Source: Prevotella sp.
Lineage (GTDB): Bacteria; Bacteroidota; Bacteroidia; Bacteroidales; Bacteroidaceae
Direction: 5' to 3'
Length of the DNA stretch: 42,754 bases
Assembly (NCBI GenBank): GCA_017455845.1
Contig: JAFSYY010000030.1
Coordinates: forward strand, 1-42,754
Position numbers and translations under genes: made by a program. The notes beneath the pieces were generated by a model. It was not told the origin of the DNA. It searched no databases and was given only the letters and a program-made list of their open reading frames with translations. Positions 7,668 to 14,478 of the stretch are shown here, one piece after another; the stretch's first letter is position 1; each line of letters begins with the position of its first letter.

Positions 7668-7703
7668 CTGAATAGGCTGCATATCATAAACAATTATAAA
7701 AAT

Positions 7704-7737
7704 GGGGGCAAAGTGACAACTATGTCCCCGTTTTTTT
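7704..7737 (+). terminator. Rho-independent terminator after the palindrome array
   Basis: GGGGGCA (7704-7710) pairs with TGTCCCC (7723-7729), with one G-U pair, across a 12-nt loop. It is followed by G and seven T. It lies between the array and the DUF6078 gene. It would end a transcript that includes the array, or read-through from the efflux operon about 670 bp upstream. Confidence 0.65.
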
Positions 7738-7763
7738 GTAATTTTACCGCCAAATTATTGATT

Positions 7764-7846
7764 ACACAAATAATAGAAAATATAACACAAATAATAGAAA
7801 AAAGATTACACAAATACTAGAAAAAGATAACACAAATAATAGAAAT
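7764..7846 (+). repeat. AT-rich tandem array abutting the DUF6078 start codon
   Basis: Four copies of a unit containing ACACAAATAATAGAAA start at 7764, 7785, 7808 and 7830, a period of 21-23 bp (22 on average). The last copy runs into the start codon at 7845. A partial copy (ACACAAATAAT) occurs at about 8509, upstream of the lipoprotein gene. The array probably contains the leader of the DUF6078 gene. Confidence 0.8.
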
Positions 7847-8297
7847 GACGATGGAAACGAATAATGTGGCTATTGACATGCGGCAGGTGCCTGCGGGCTA
7901 CGTGTTATGCTTCAACGATGCATGCACCCGCCACGACGAGTGTCTGCGCTGGATAGCGGGCAGACAGATAGACAAGAAGATGACGATGGCGCAGACGGTG
8001 CTGCCTACCGTCCTGTCCAAAGCGCGATGCCCTTACTTCAGGAAGGCCGAGTTGATACGCATGGCATGGGGATTCGAAAAACTCTTTGCCGAAGTGAAGA
8101 GCAAGGACGAGAACAGTCTGCGCAACGCGATGAGGACTTATCTGGGGGGCAACGGCACCTATTCGCGCTATAAACTGGGTCGCAGGCTGCTCTCGCCGGA
8201 ACAACAGACGTATATCATCGACCTCTTCCGCGACAGGGGGTATACCGAGGGATTGGAGTTCGACCACTATGTCACTACCTACGACTTCGACCATTAG
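7845..8297 (+). CDS. DUF6078 family protein, function unknown
   Basis: A 150-residue soluble protein without a signal peptide or membrane helix. It has a cysteine-containing N-terminal part (GYVLCFNDACTRHDECLRW, then ARCPYFRKAEL), a basic middle (KDENSLRNAMRTYLGGNG) and an acidic-aromatic C-terminus (LSPEQQTYIIDLF...TTYDFDH). I recognise the general pattern as the Bacteroidota family DUF6078, from memory. ATGs at 7845 and 7851 are both possible starts. The gene stands alone: two phased repeat arrays lie upstream and a long direct repeat lies on either side. Nothing in the sequence shows its activity; the cysteines could bind metal. Confidence 0.7.
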   Translation: MTMETNNVAIDMRQVPAGYVLCFNDACTRHDECLRWIAGRQIDKKMTMAQTVLPTVLSKARCPYFRKAELIRMAWGFEKLFAEVKSKDENSLRNAMRTYLGGNGTYSRYKLGRRLLSPEQQTYIIDLFRDRGYTEGLEFDHYVTTYDFDH

Positions 8298-8334
8298 GCA
8301 GCATGATTTGCAGCAAACTTTTAGTTAAACGAAT

Positions 8335-8511
8335 GCAGAGATGGGTCTGTATCTTCCTGCCACTGAGCAAGTTAGTCACCCCACCCCTACCCCGGCTTCG
8401 TCCCACCGTCGCTTTGCTCCCCAATTGCTCCCCCCTCGCAATTGCCTACATGGGAGGGGAGTGCCATGCGGCTTGCTCGCTGCGGTAGCAGGGGCTTTTT
8501 AAAGTAGACAC
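8335..8511 (+). repeat. Composite P2/P1 repeat, downstream copy
   Basis: 8343-8472 repeats 7195-7322 in direct orientation. It continues into a P1 half element whose inner core and outer end (GGGGCTTTTTAAAGTAGACA) lie at 8448-8509. The P1 end points towards the lipoprotein start at 8540, the same geometry as at the edge GH2 gene. The 8298-8539 spacer holds nothing else except a Shine-Dalgarno-like AAGGAG at 8527-8532. Confidence 0.85.
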
Positions 8512-8539
8512 AAATAATATTATAATAAGGAGAAAGAAG

Positions 8540-9244
8540 ATGAAAAAAAGTATTGTTGTTTTGTTAGGCGTGACAGTGTTACTGAGCAGTTGCGCCACCA
8601 ATGCCGGCAGGGGCGCATACGTGGGCGGACAGTTCGGCCATGTGATAGGATCGGCTGTGGGCGGCATCGCCGGCGGCTGGCGTGGCTCCGACATGGGCTC
8701 GCTGATAGGCACTGTGGGAGGTGCGATGGCCGGAGCGGCCATCGGCTCGGCCATGGACAAGGCCGAGGAGAAGAAGTACGAGGAGTATAAAGCGCAGCGT
8801 GGCATCATGCGTCGCGAGTCGCAATACGACGACAGCGGCTACGACGCCCTGGGGCGCGGCGACGACCGCATAGACTTTTCTCCCGGCCAGCCATCGCTGG
8901 AGATCCGTCATCCCCGCATCCTGGAGACGCAGCGCGACGGCGTGCTGACGCGTGGCGAGGAGTGCTCGGTGATATTCGAGATTTACAACACCTCCGACCA
9001 TCCCGTCTACGACGTGCGTCCGCTGGTGGAGGATGTCACCGGCAACAAGCATGTGAACATCTCGCCCAACCTCCGCATAGAGAGCATCGACCCCCACCAG
9101 GGCATCCGCTACACGGCAACCATCATGGCCGACGGCCGTCTGAAAGACGGTGAAATCATTATCCGTGTCGGCGTGGCCCAGGGTAGCAACGAGATTGCTT
9201 CGCAGACCCGCCAGTTCCGCGTGCCTACACAACGCAAACGGTAG
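8540..9244 (+). CDS. Glycine-zipper lipoprotein
   Basis: A 234-residue lipoprotein with lipobox LLSSC (Cys18). Residues about 20-75 form a glycine-zipper segment (YVGGQFGHVIGSAVGGIAGG, then GSLIGTVGGAMAGAAIGSAM) of the kind that inserts in or spans the outer membrane. A charged linker follows. A C-terminal beta-sandwich-like domain (about 105-225) contains LTRGEECSVIFEIYNTSDHP and YDVRPLVEDVTG, resembling extracellular Ig-like adhesion modules. A Shine-Dalgarno-like AAGGAG seven bases before the ATG is stronger than for most genes here. A structural or envelope-stress role is inference. Confidence 0.8.
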   Translation: MKKSIVVLLGVTVLLSSCATNAGRGAYVGGQFGHVIGSAVGGIAGGWRGSDMGSLIGTVGGAMAGAAIGSAMDKAEEKKYEEYKAQRGIMRRESQYDDSGYDALGRGDDRIDFSPGQPSLEIRHPRILETQRDGVLTRGEECSVIFEIYNTSDHPVYDVRPLVEDVTGNKHVNISPNLRIESIDPHQGIRYTATIMADGRLKDGEIIIRVGVAQGSNEIASQTRQFRVPTQRKR

Positions 9245-9273
9245 GAATAGTGACTAAGTTATTTGCAAGATTA

Positions 9274-9320
9274 GTGCAAAAAGTGTAAAAATTACCAAAA
9301 AAAAGGGCAAATTTTTGCAC
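9274..9320 (+). repeat. Inverted repeat downstream of the lipoprotein gene
   Basis: GTGCAAAAA (9274-9282) pairs perfectly with TTTTTGCAC (9312-9320) over a 29-nt loop. It may be a weak transcript-end structure for the lipoprotein gene, but there is no T-tract after the stem. A second short palindrome lies at 9330-9345. Confidence 0.4.
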
Positions 9321-9367
9321 AATAGTACCCTGTGTGTGCACACAGAAGACAGATTTTTGCCGAAAAG

Positions 9368-9399
9368 TTTGCGTAATTGAATAAAATTGAGTTACTTTG
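9368..9399 (+). promoter_or_regulatory. Promoter upstream of acpP
   Basis: A -33 TTTG (9368-9371), a 20-bp spacer and a -7 TTACTTTG (9392-9399, one mismatch to TAnnTTTG) lie about 64 bp before the acpP start. This probably drives acpP-fabF and may also drive rnc. Confidence 0.6.
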
Positions 9400-9462
9400 C
9401 ACCCGATTTTCACGAAAAACGAAATTGAAACATCAAGTATTAACATTTTAAATTAGAAAATT

Positions 9463-9699
9463 ATGTCAGAAATTGAAAGCAAAGTAAAAGCAATTATTGT
9501 AGATAAACTCGGTGTTGATGAGGCAGAAGTAAAGCCCGAAGCCAGTTTCACCAACGATCTGGGTGCCGATTCACTGGATACCGTAGAACTCATCATGGAG
9601 TTTGAGAAAGAGTTTGGTATTTCCATTCCCGACGACAAGGCAGAGAAGATTGGTTCTGTGGCAGATGCCATTGCTTATATCGAGGAGAACGCAAAATAA
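9463..9699 (+). CDS. acpP: Acyl carrier protein
   Basis: A 78-residue acidic carrier that holds growing fatty acyl chains on a phosphopantetheine arm. The attachment motif is [11 protein letters not shown], with Ser37 modified. Length and the surrounding helices ([32 protein letters not shown]) match the family. It is directly upstream of fabF, the usual fatty-acid synthesis pairing, with a 98-bp spacer containing a long hairpin. Confidence 0.98.
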   Translation: MSEIESKVKAIIVDKLGVDEAEVKPEASFTNDLGADSLDTVELIMEFEKEFGISIPDDKAEKIGSVADAIAYIEENAK

Positions 9700-9708
9700 T
9701 ATTTACTG

Positions 9709-9790
9709 AATGAAGAATGAAGAATGAAGAACTCAGTTGGCAAATGGTCAATTGTTAAGATTATTCATTCTTCTTTCTTCATTCTTCATT
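9709..9790 (+). repeat. Inverted word repeat in the acpP-fabF spacer
   Basis: A GAATGAAGA word array (9709-9731) pairs with its reverse complement (9768-9790) at 22 of 23 positions around a 36-nt loop. It fills the spacer up to eight bases before the fabF ATG. In RNA this would be a long, A/U-rich helix that could cap acpP transcripts and lower fabF expression relative to acpP. That effect is inference. Confidence 0.8.
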
Positions 9791-9797
9791 TAATCTT

Positions 9798-11060
9798 ATG
9801 GAATTAAATAGAGTTGTTGTAACAGGTCTCGGTGCCGTCACCCCCGTAGGCAATACGCCGGAGGAAACATGGAAAAACCTTATTGCGGGCGTCAGTGGTG
9901 CTGCTGCTATTACAAGTTTCGATACCACCAACTTCAAGACCAAGTTTGCCTGCGAGGTGAAGAACCTCAATGTGAACGACTACCTGGACCGCAAGGAGGC
10001 TCGTAAGATGGACCGCTACACACAGTTGGCCATGATAGCCGCCCAGCAGGCCGTCAACGACAGCGGCATGGATCTTGAGACCATCGACAAGAACCGTGTT
10101 GGCGTGGTCTATGGTGTGGGTATCGGAGGTATTAAGACATTTGAGGAAGAGGTGAAATACTACGGTGTTCACGAGGCTGAAGGCCCGAAGTTCAATCCTT
10201 TCTTCATCCCCAAGATGATAGCCGACATTGCTGCCGGACAGATTTCCATCCAATACGGCTTCCACGGCCCCAACTATATCACGTCGTCGGCATGTGCCTC
10301 GTCGAGCAACGCCCTGGCCGATGCCTTCAACCTGATTCGTCTGGGCAAGGCCAACATCATTCTGGCCGGCGGTGCCGAGGCAGCCATCTGCGCCTGTGGC
10401 GTGGGCGGTTTCAACGCCATGCACGCCCTGTCGACGCGCAACGATGAGCCTGAGAAGGCCAGCCGTCCCTTCAGTGCCAGCCGCGACGGCTTCATCATGG
10501 CCGAGGGTGCCGGTTGTCTCATCCTGGAGGAACTGGAGCACGCCAAAGCCCGTGGTGCCAAGATCTATGCGGAGTTTGCCGGTGCCGGCATGAGTGCCGA
10601 CGCCCACCATATCACCGCCTCCCACCCCGAGGGACTGGGTGCCAAACTGGTGATGCAGAACGCCTTGGAGGATGCCGGCATGCAGCCCGAGGACATCGAC
10701 TATATCAACGTGCACGGCACGTCGACACACGTCGGCGACATCTCCGAGGCCAAGGCTATCAAGGAAGTGTTTGGCGATGCTGCCTATAAACTGAACATCT
10801 CGTCGACCAAGTCGATGACGGGTCACCTGCTGGGTGCTGCCGGTGCCGTTGAGGCCATGGCCACCGTGCTGGCCGTGCAGAACGACATCATCCCGCCGAC
10901 CATCAACCATGAGGACGGCGACGAGGATCCCGAGATTGACTATCGTCTGAACTTCACGTTCAACAAAGCCCAGCAGCGCACCGTGCGCGCCGGCTTGAGC
11001 AACACGTTCGGTTTTGGCGGTCACAACGCCTGCGTCGTATTCAAGAAATACGTTCAATAA
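9798..11060 (+). CDS. fabF: Beta-ketoacyl-ACP synthase II
   Basis: A 420-residue thiolase-fold condensing enzyme that extends acyl-ACP with malonyl-ACP in fatty acid synthesis. The start VVVTGLGAVTPVGN is typical. The catalytic triad is visible as Cys166 (SSACASSSNALADAF), His306 (NVHGTSTHVGD) and His343 (STKSMTGHLLGAAGA). The C-terminus NTFGFGGHNACVVFKKY is also canonical. It is co-directional with acpP upstream and rnc downstream, an order common in bacteria. Confidence 0.98.
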   Translation: MELNRVVVTGLGAVTPVGNTPEETWKNLIAGVSGAAAITSFDTTNFKTKFACEVKNLNVNDYLDRKEARKMDRYTQLAMIAAQQAVNDSGMDLETIDKNRVGVVYGVGIGGIKTFEEEVKYYGVHEAEGPKFNPFFIPKMIADIAAGQISIQYGFHGPNYITSSACASSSNALADAFNLIRLGKANIILAGGAEAAICACGVGGFNAMHALSTRNDEPEKASRPFSASRDGFIMAEGAGCLILEELEHAKARGAKIYAEFAGAGMSADAHHITASHPEGLGAKLVMQNALEDAGMQPEDIDYINVHGTSTHVGDISEAKAIKEVFGDAAYKLNISSTKSMTGHLLGAAGAVEAMATVLAVQNDIIPPTINHEDGDEDPEIDYRLNFTFNKAQQRTVRAGLSNTFGFGGHNACVVFKKYVQ

Positions 11061-11261
11061 GTAATGAGCAATTCTACTGTTTGGTAGTTAAAGTAGTTAA
11101 GGTAGTTAATGTAGTTAAAGACGTTAAGGTAGTTAAAGACGTTAGATTTGCTGCTTCAGATTCCATGCTCCGAAGGGATGTGTAAGGGATAAGACTATTG
11201 TCTTTAACTACATTAACTACCTTAACTACTTTAACTACCAAAAAGTTGAATTGCTTATTAC
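11061..11261 (+). repeat. Very long inverted repeat filling the fabF-rnc spacer
   Basis: A GTAGTTAAAG word array at 11080-11122 is matched perfectly (43 of 43) by its reverse complement at 11200-11242. Outside it, 11061-11074 matches 11248-11261 at 13 of 14. The first arm begins right after the fabF stop and the second ends 19 bases before the rnc start. The 77-nt loop contains extra single-strand copies of the word. Transcribed RNA would fold into a helix of about 57 bp with an internal loop, long enough to be an RNase III substrate. Confidence 0.95.
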
Positions 11262-11280
11262 TATTTAAAGTTTTTCTCCT

Positions 11281-12318
11281 ATGACATTTCGTGATTTCAT
11301 TGAACGCCTGCGCCTGTCGTTCCGCGAGGACAAACAACTCAGGCAGTCTCTGTGCGATATTATCGGCTTCTATCCTCACGACATCAAGTATTACAAGATA
11401 GCACTGACCCATAAGAGCAGCGGACAGCGCAACGACAAGGGGAGGCCGCTGAACAACGAACGGCTGGAGTTTCTGGGCGACGCCCTGCTCGATGCCGTCG
11501 TGGGGCACATCGTTTTCGAGCGCTTTGAGAACAAACGTGAGGGCTTCCTCACCAATACCCGCTCGAAACTGGTGAGCCGCGAGACACTGGGTAAACTGGC
11601 ACAGGAGATGGGGCTCACCGAACTGATTCAGAGCAACACCTTCAAGCGTTCGCACAACAGTTACATGGCGGGCAACGCCTTCGAGGCACTCGTGGGGGCC
11701 ATCTATCTGGATCAGGGCTACGATGCCGTGATGCGGTTTATGAAGAAACGCATCCTGGCGCAGATGGTGAATATCGACAAGGTGGCCTATAAGGAGGTGA
11801 ACTTCAAGTCGAAACTGCTGGAGTGGACGCAGAAGAACCGCGTGAAGATGGCGTATGAATTCCTTCAGCAGTCTACCGACAAGCAGGGCTCGCCCGTCTT
11901 TGGCTTCGTGGTGAAGATTGAGGGCGTGGAAGGCGGCACGGGCAAAGGCTACTCGAAGAAGGAGGCACAGCAGGTAGCCTCGCAGGAAACGCTGCAGCGC
12001 CTGCGCCGCGAACCGCAGTTTATAGATGCCATCTTCCAAGCCAAGAGCGAACGCACCAAGATGGAGGAAGAGCCCACGGCGGTGGCTCCCGACCTGGAGG
12101 CCGACAAGGAGTTTATCATAAAGACAGAAAAAGCAGAAAGACAGGAGCCCCAAGAGGCTGATAAGGCCCATGAGCCCAATAAGGCCCATGAGTCTCATGA
12201 GCCCCAAGAGCCCACTCCCGACGACGAGTTCGACCTCTCCGACATTACCCACAACCCCGCAGAAACCAGTCGCGAGGACATCATCGCCGCCGCCGAGGCT
12301 GCCGCCTATAGCGAATGA
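11281..12318 (+). CDS. rnc: Ribonuclease III with a C-terminal extension
   Basis: A 345-residue double-strand-specific endoribonuclease, acting in rRNA processing and mRNA turnover. The signature NERLEFLGDALLD is at 59-71 with the catalytic acidic residues E60, E63 and D67; the last acidic residue is E135 in GNAFEALVGAIY. A double-stranded RNA-binding domain spans about 170-245 and ends with KGYSKKEAQQVASQETLQRL. The usual length is about 230-250, so residues 250-345 are an added acidic tail. Part of that tail (KAHEPNKAHESHEPQEP) is encoded by a CCCATGAG word repeat. The stop overlaps the start of the next gene by 4 bp. Confidence 0.96.
   Translation: MTFRDFIERLRLSFREDKQLRQSLCDIIGFYPHDIKYYKIALTHKSSGQRNDKGRPLNNERLEFLGDALLDAVVGHIVFERFENKREGFLTNTRSKLVSRETLGKLAQEMGLTELIQSNTFKRSHNSYMAGNAFEALVGAIYLDQGYDAVMRFMKKRILAQMVNIDKVAYKEVNFKSKLLEWTQKNRVKMAYEFLQQSTDKQGSPVFGFVVKIEGVEGGTGKGYSKKEAQQVASQETLQRLRREPQFIDAIFQAKSERTKMEEEPTAVAPDLEADKEFIIKTEKAERQEPQEADKAHEPNKAHESHEPQEPTPDDEFDLSDITHNPAETSREDIIAAAEAAAYSE
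12140..12215 (+). repeat. Word repeat encoding the RNase III tail
   Basis: Imperfect tandem copies of words such as AAGGCCCATGAGCCC and GCCCCAAGAG encode the AHEPxKAHESHEPQEP segment. The repeat keeps frame and lies in a region beyond the conserved enzyme domains. Confidence 0.6.
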
Positions 12319-13193
12319 AGACGGCTGAGACAAAAAGAGGGTTTATACAACTGCACCTGAGCGTGCTGCTCGCAGGCTTTACCGGCCTCTTCGGTCGTCT
12401 GATCACGCTCAATGAGGTGGACATCGTGTGGTATCGCATGCTGTTCACCAGTCTTATCCTGCTGGTGTTCACCGGCCTGCCCCGCGTAGGCTGGAAGAAG
12501 TTCCTGCAACTCTGCGGCTGCGGGGCCTTGCTCGGCATGCACTGGATGCTGTTCTATGGCAGCATCAAGGCCTCCAACGTATCTATCGGCGTGATCTGTT
12601 TCTCGCTGGTCGGCTTTTTCACTGCCATCCTTGAGCCGCTCGTCTATAAGCGTCGCATCTCGTGGGTGGAGGTGCTGTTCTCAGTCATCACGGTTGCGGG
12701 CGTGATGTGTATCTTCTCGCTCGATGCCCGCTACCGCTACGGCATCATGATCGGTATCGTCTCGTCGGCCGTCTGTGCCCTGTATGTCATCTGCAACAAG
12801 AAAGCCAGCGTGGGTGTGCGCAGCCGCACGGTGCTGATGTATCAGATGTCGGGCGGCCTCGTCATGGTCTCGGCCATCATCCCCTTCTATCTGCTTGTCT
12901 TCCCCAGTCAGCAGCCCGTCGTCGTGTTGCCCGAGGGCAGCAACCTCTGGTTCATGCTCTGCCATGCGCTGTTCTGCACCGTCGGTATGTATCTGCTGCA
13001 GATCCAGGCATTGAAGCGGCTCTCGGCCTTCACCGTCAACCTCACCTACAACCTGGAGCCCTGCTACACCATCGTCCTGGCTTTCTTCATCTTCGGCGAA
13101 GGGCGCGAGATCAATTTCTCCTTCTATATCGGCATCACCCTCATCCTGCTCAGTGTGCTGCTTCAAACCATGAGGGTGAGAGGTGAGAAGTGA
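12315..13193 (+). CDS. DMT superfamily transporter (EamA domains)
   Basis: A 292-residue inner membrane protein with about ten hydrophobic helices in two EamA repeats (about 10-140 and 150-288). Typical segments are FRxxTxxxVD-like VDIVWYRMLFTSLILLVF, ASNVSIGVICFSLVGFFTAI and LSAFTVNLTYNLEPCYTIVL. Members export metabolites or amino acids; the substrate is not visible. The ATGA overlap with rnc implies translational coupling. The last residues (RVRGEK) and the stop codon come from a GTGAGAGGTGAGAAGTGA word repeat, so the original C-terminus may have been altered. Confidence 0.88.
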   Translation: MKTAETKRGFIQLHLSVLLAGFTGLFGRLITLNEVDIVWYRMLFTSLILLVFTGLPRVGWKKFLQLCGCGALLGMHWMLFYGSIKASNVSIGVICFSLVGFFTAILEPLVYKRRISWVEVLFSVITVAGVMCIFSLDARYRYGIMIGIVSSAVCALYVICNKKASVGVRSRTVLMYQMSGGLVMVSAIIPFYLLVFPSQQPVVVLPEGSNLWFMLCHALFCTVGMYLLQIQALKRLSAFTVNLTYNLEPCYTIVLAFFIFGEGREINFSFYIGITLILLSVLLQTMRVRGEK

Positions 13194-13242
13194 ACGTAAC
13201 TTGATGGTTATTCGGCCTCCTGCAAAAGAAAACGGTCTTATG

Positions 13243-13274
13243 TTTGGCTGCCTCGTTTTTTATTTGTAACTTTG
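13243..13274 (+). promoter_or_regulatory. Promoter for sufC-sufD
   Basis: A -33 TTTG (13243-13246), an exact 20-bp spacer and a -7 TAACTTTG (13267-13274, exact consensus). The predicted start near 13281 places the large hairpin at 13324-13403 in a 5' leader of about 195 nt. Confidence 0.75.
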
Positions 13275-13323
13275 CAGCAAATTTATGGGTTAAACCTAAA
13301 GAAGAGATGAAAAATGAAAAGAT

Positions 13324-13403
13324 ACAGACCCCACCCCTGCCCCTCCCCTTCTTGCGTCCCGCTGGTAGCAAGCGCCCGCAAGAAGGGGAGGGGTGGGGTC
13401 TGT
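13324..13403 (+). repeat. Long C/G-rich hairpin in the sufC leader
   Basis: ACAGACCCCACCCC plus CTCCCCTTCTTGCG on the left (13324-13356) pairs with the complementary block at 13377-13403. The stem is about 27 bp with one 5-6-nt bulge and a 20-nt loop. The stem and loop recur at about 7120-7190, but there the loop is in the opposite orientation. The word GGGTCTGTATCTT occurs again at 13427-13439, before the sufC start. Confidence 0.85.
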
Positions 13404-13476
13404 AAATCCCTTCAAGGGGCAGGATAGGGTCTGTATCTTTATTAGTATAATAGCGTACAAAGAAAGGCATAAAGAT

Positions 13477-14232
<756 letters not shown>

Positions 14233-14280
14233 TCTTAACCTGTATTATTCATGCCGTGGACACTACCGCAAGCGGTCTTA

Positions 14281-14412
14281 CAAAAAACAAATAAAAACAA
14301 ATAAAACCAATAAAAACCGCCTTGTTTTTCGGGGGTGTGGAGGTGCGAAGGTACGGAGTGTGATAATAGAAAAATGTTGTTCTTTGTTTTTTCTGTTTTT
14401 ATTTGTTTTTTG
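14281..14412 (+). repeat. Inverted word repeat in the sufC-sufD spacer
   Basis: CAAAAAACAAATAAAAACA (14281-14299) is matched perfectly by its reverse complement at 14394-14412. Further AAATAAAAC words extend the left arm. The 246-bp spacer holds no gene. It could attenuate transcription between sufC and sufD, but the T-rich stem is not followed by a normal terminator. Confidence 0.8.
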
Positions 14413-14478
14413 AAAGACGCGTAGCGTTCCAAGCACTCAGGGTATGAGTAATGCAGGCTAAATGAGAAATGAGATATT

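Noticed and set aside
7145-7693. Plus- and minus-strand frames through the palindrome array as genes
   Set aside because: Periods of 34 and 22 bp are not multiples of three, and the encoded sequence changes frame along the array.
9804-11057. A 417-codon minus-strand frame opposite fabF
   Set aside because: It covers the complete fabF gene with catalytic C-H-H; the reverse frame shows no domain and follows from codon bias.
11074-12333. A 419-codon minus-strand frame opposite rnc, extending into the GTAGTTAA repeat
   Set aside because: The end encoded by the repeat is LTTLTSLTTLTT-like low complexity, and the remainder is antisense to a verified RNase III.
13393-13476. Extended N-terminus for SufC
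   Set aside because: The extra 28 residues come from the repeat hairpin leader, and family members begin at MLEVKNLHA.
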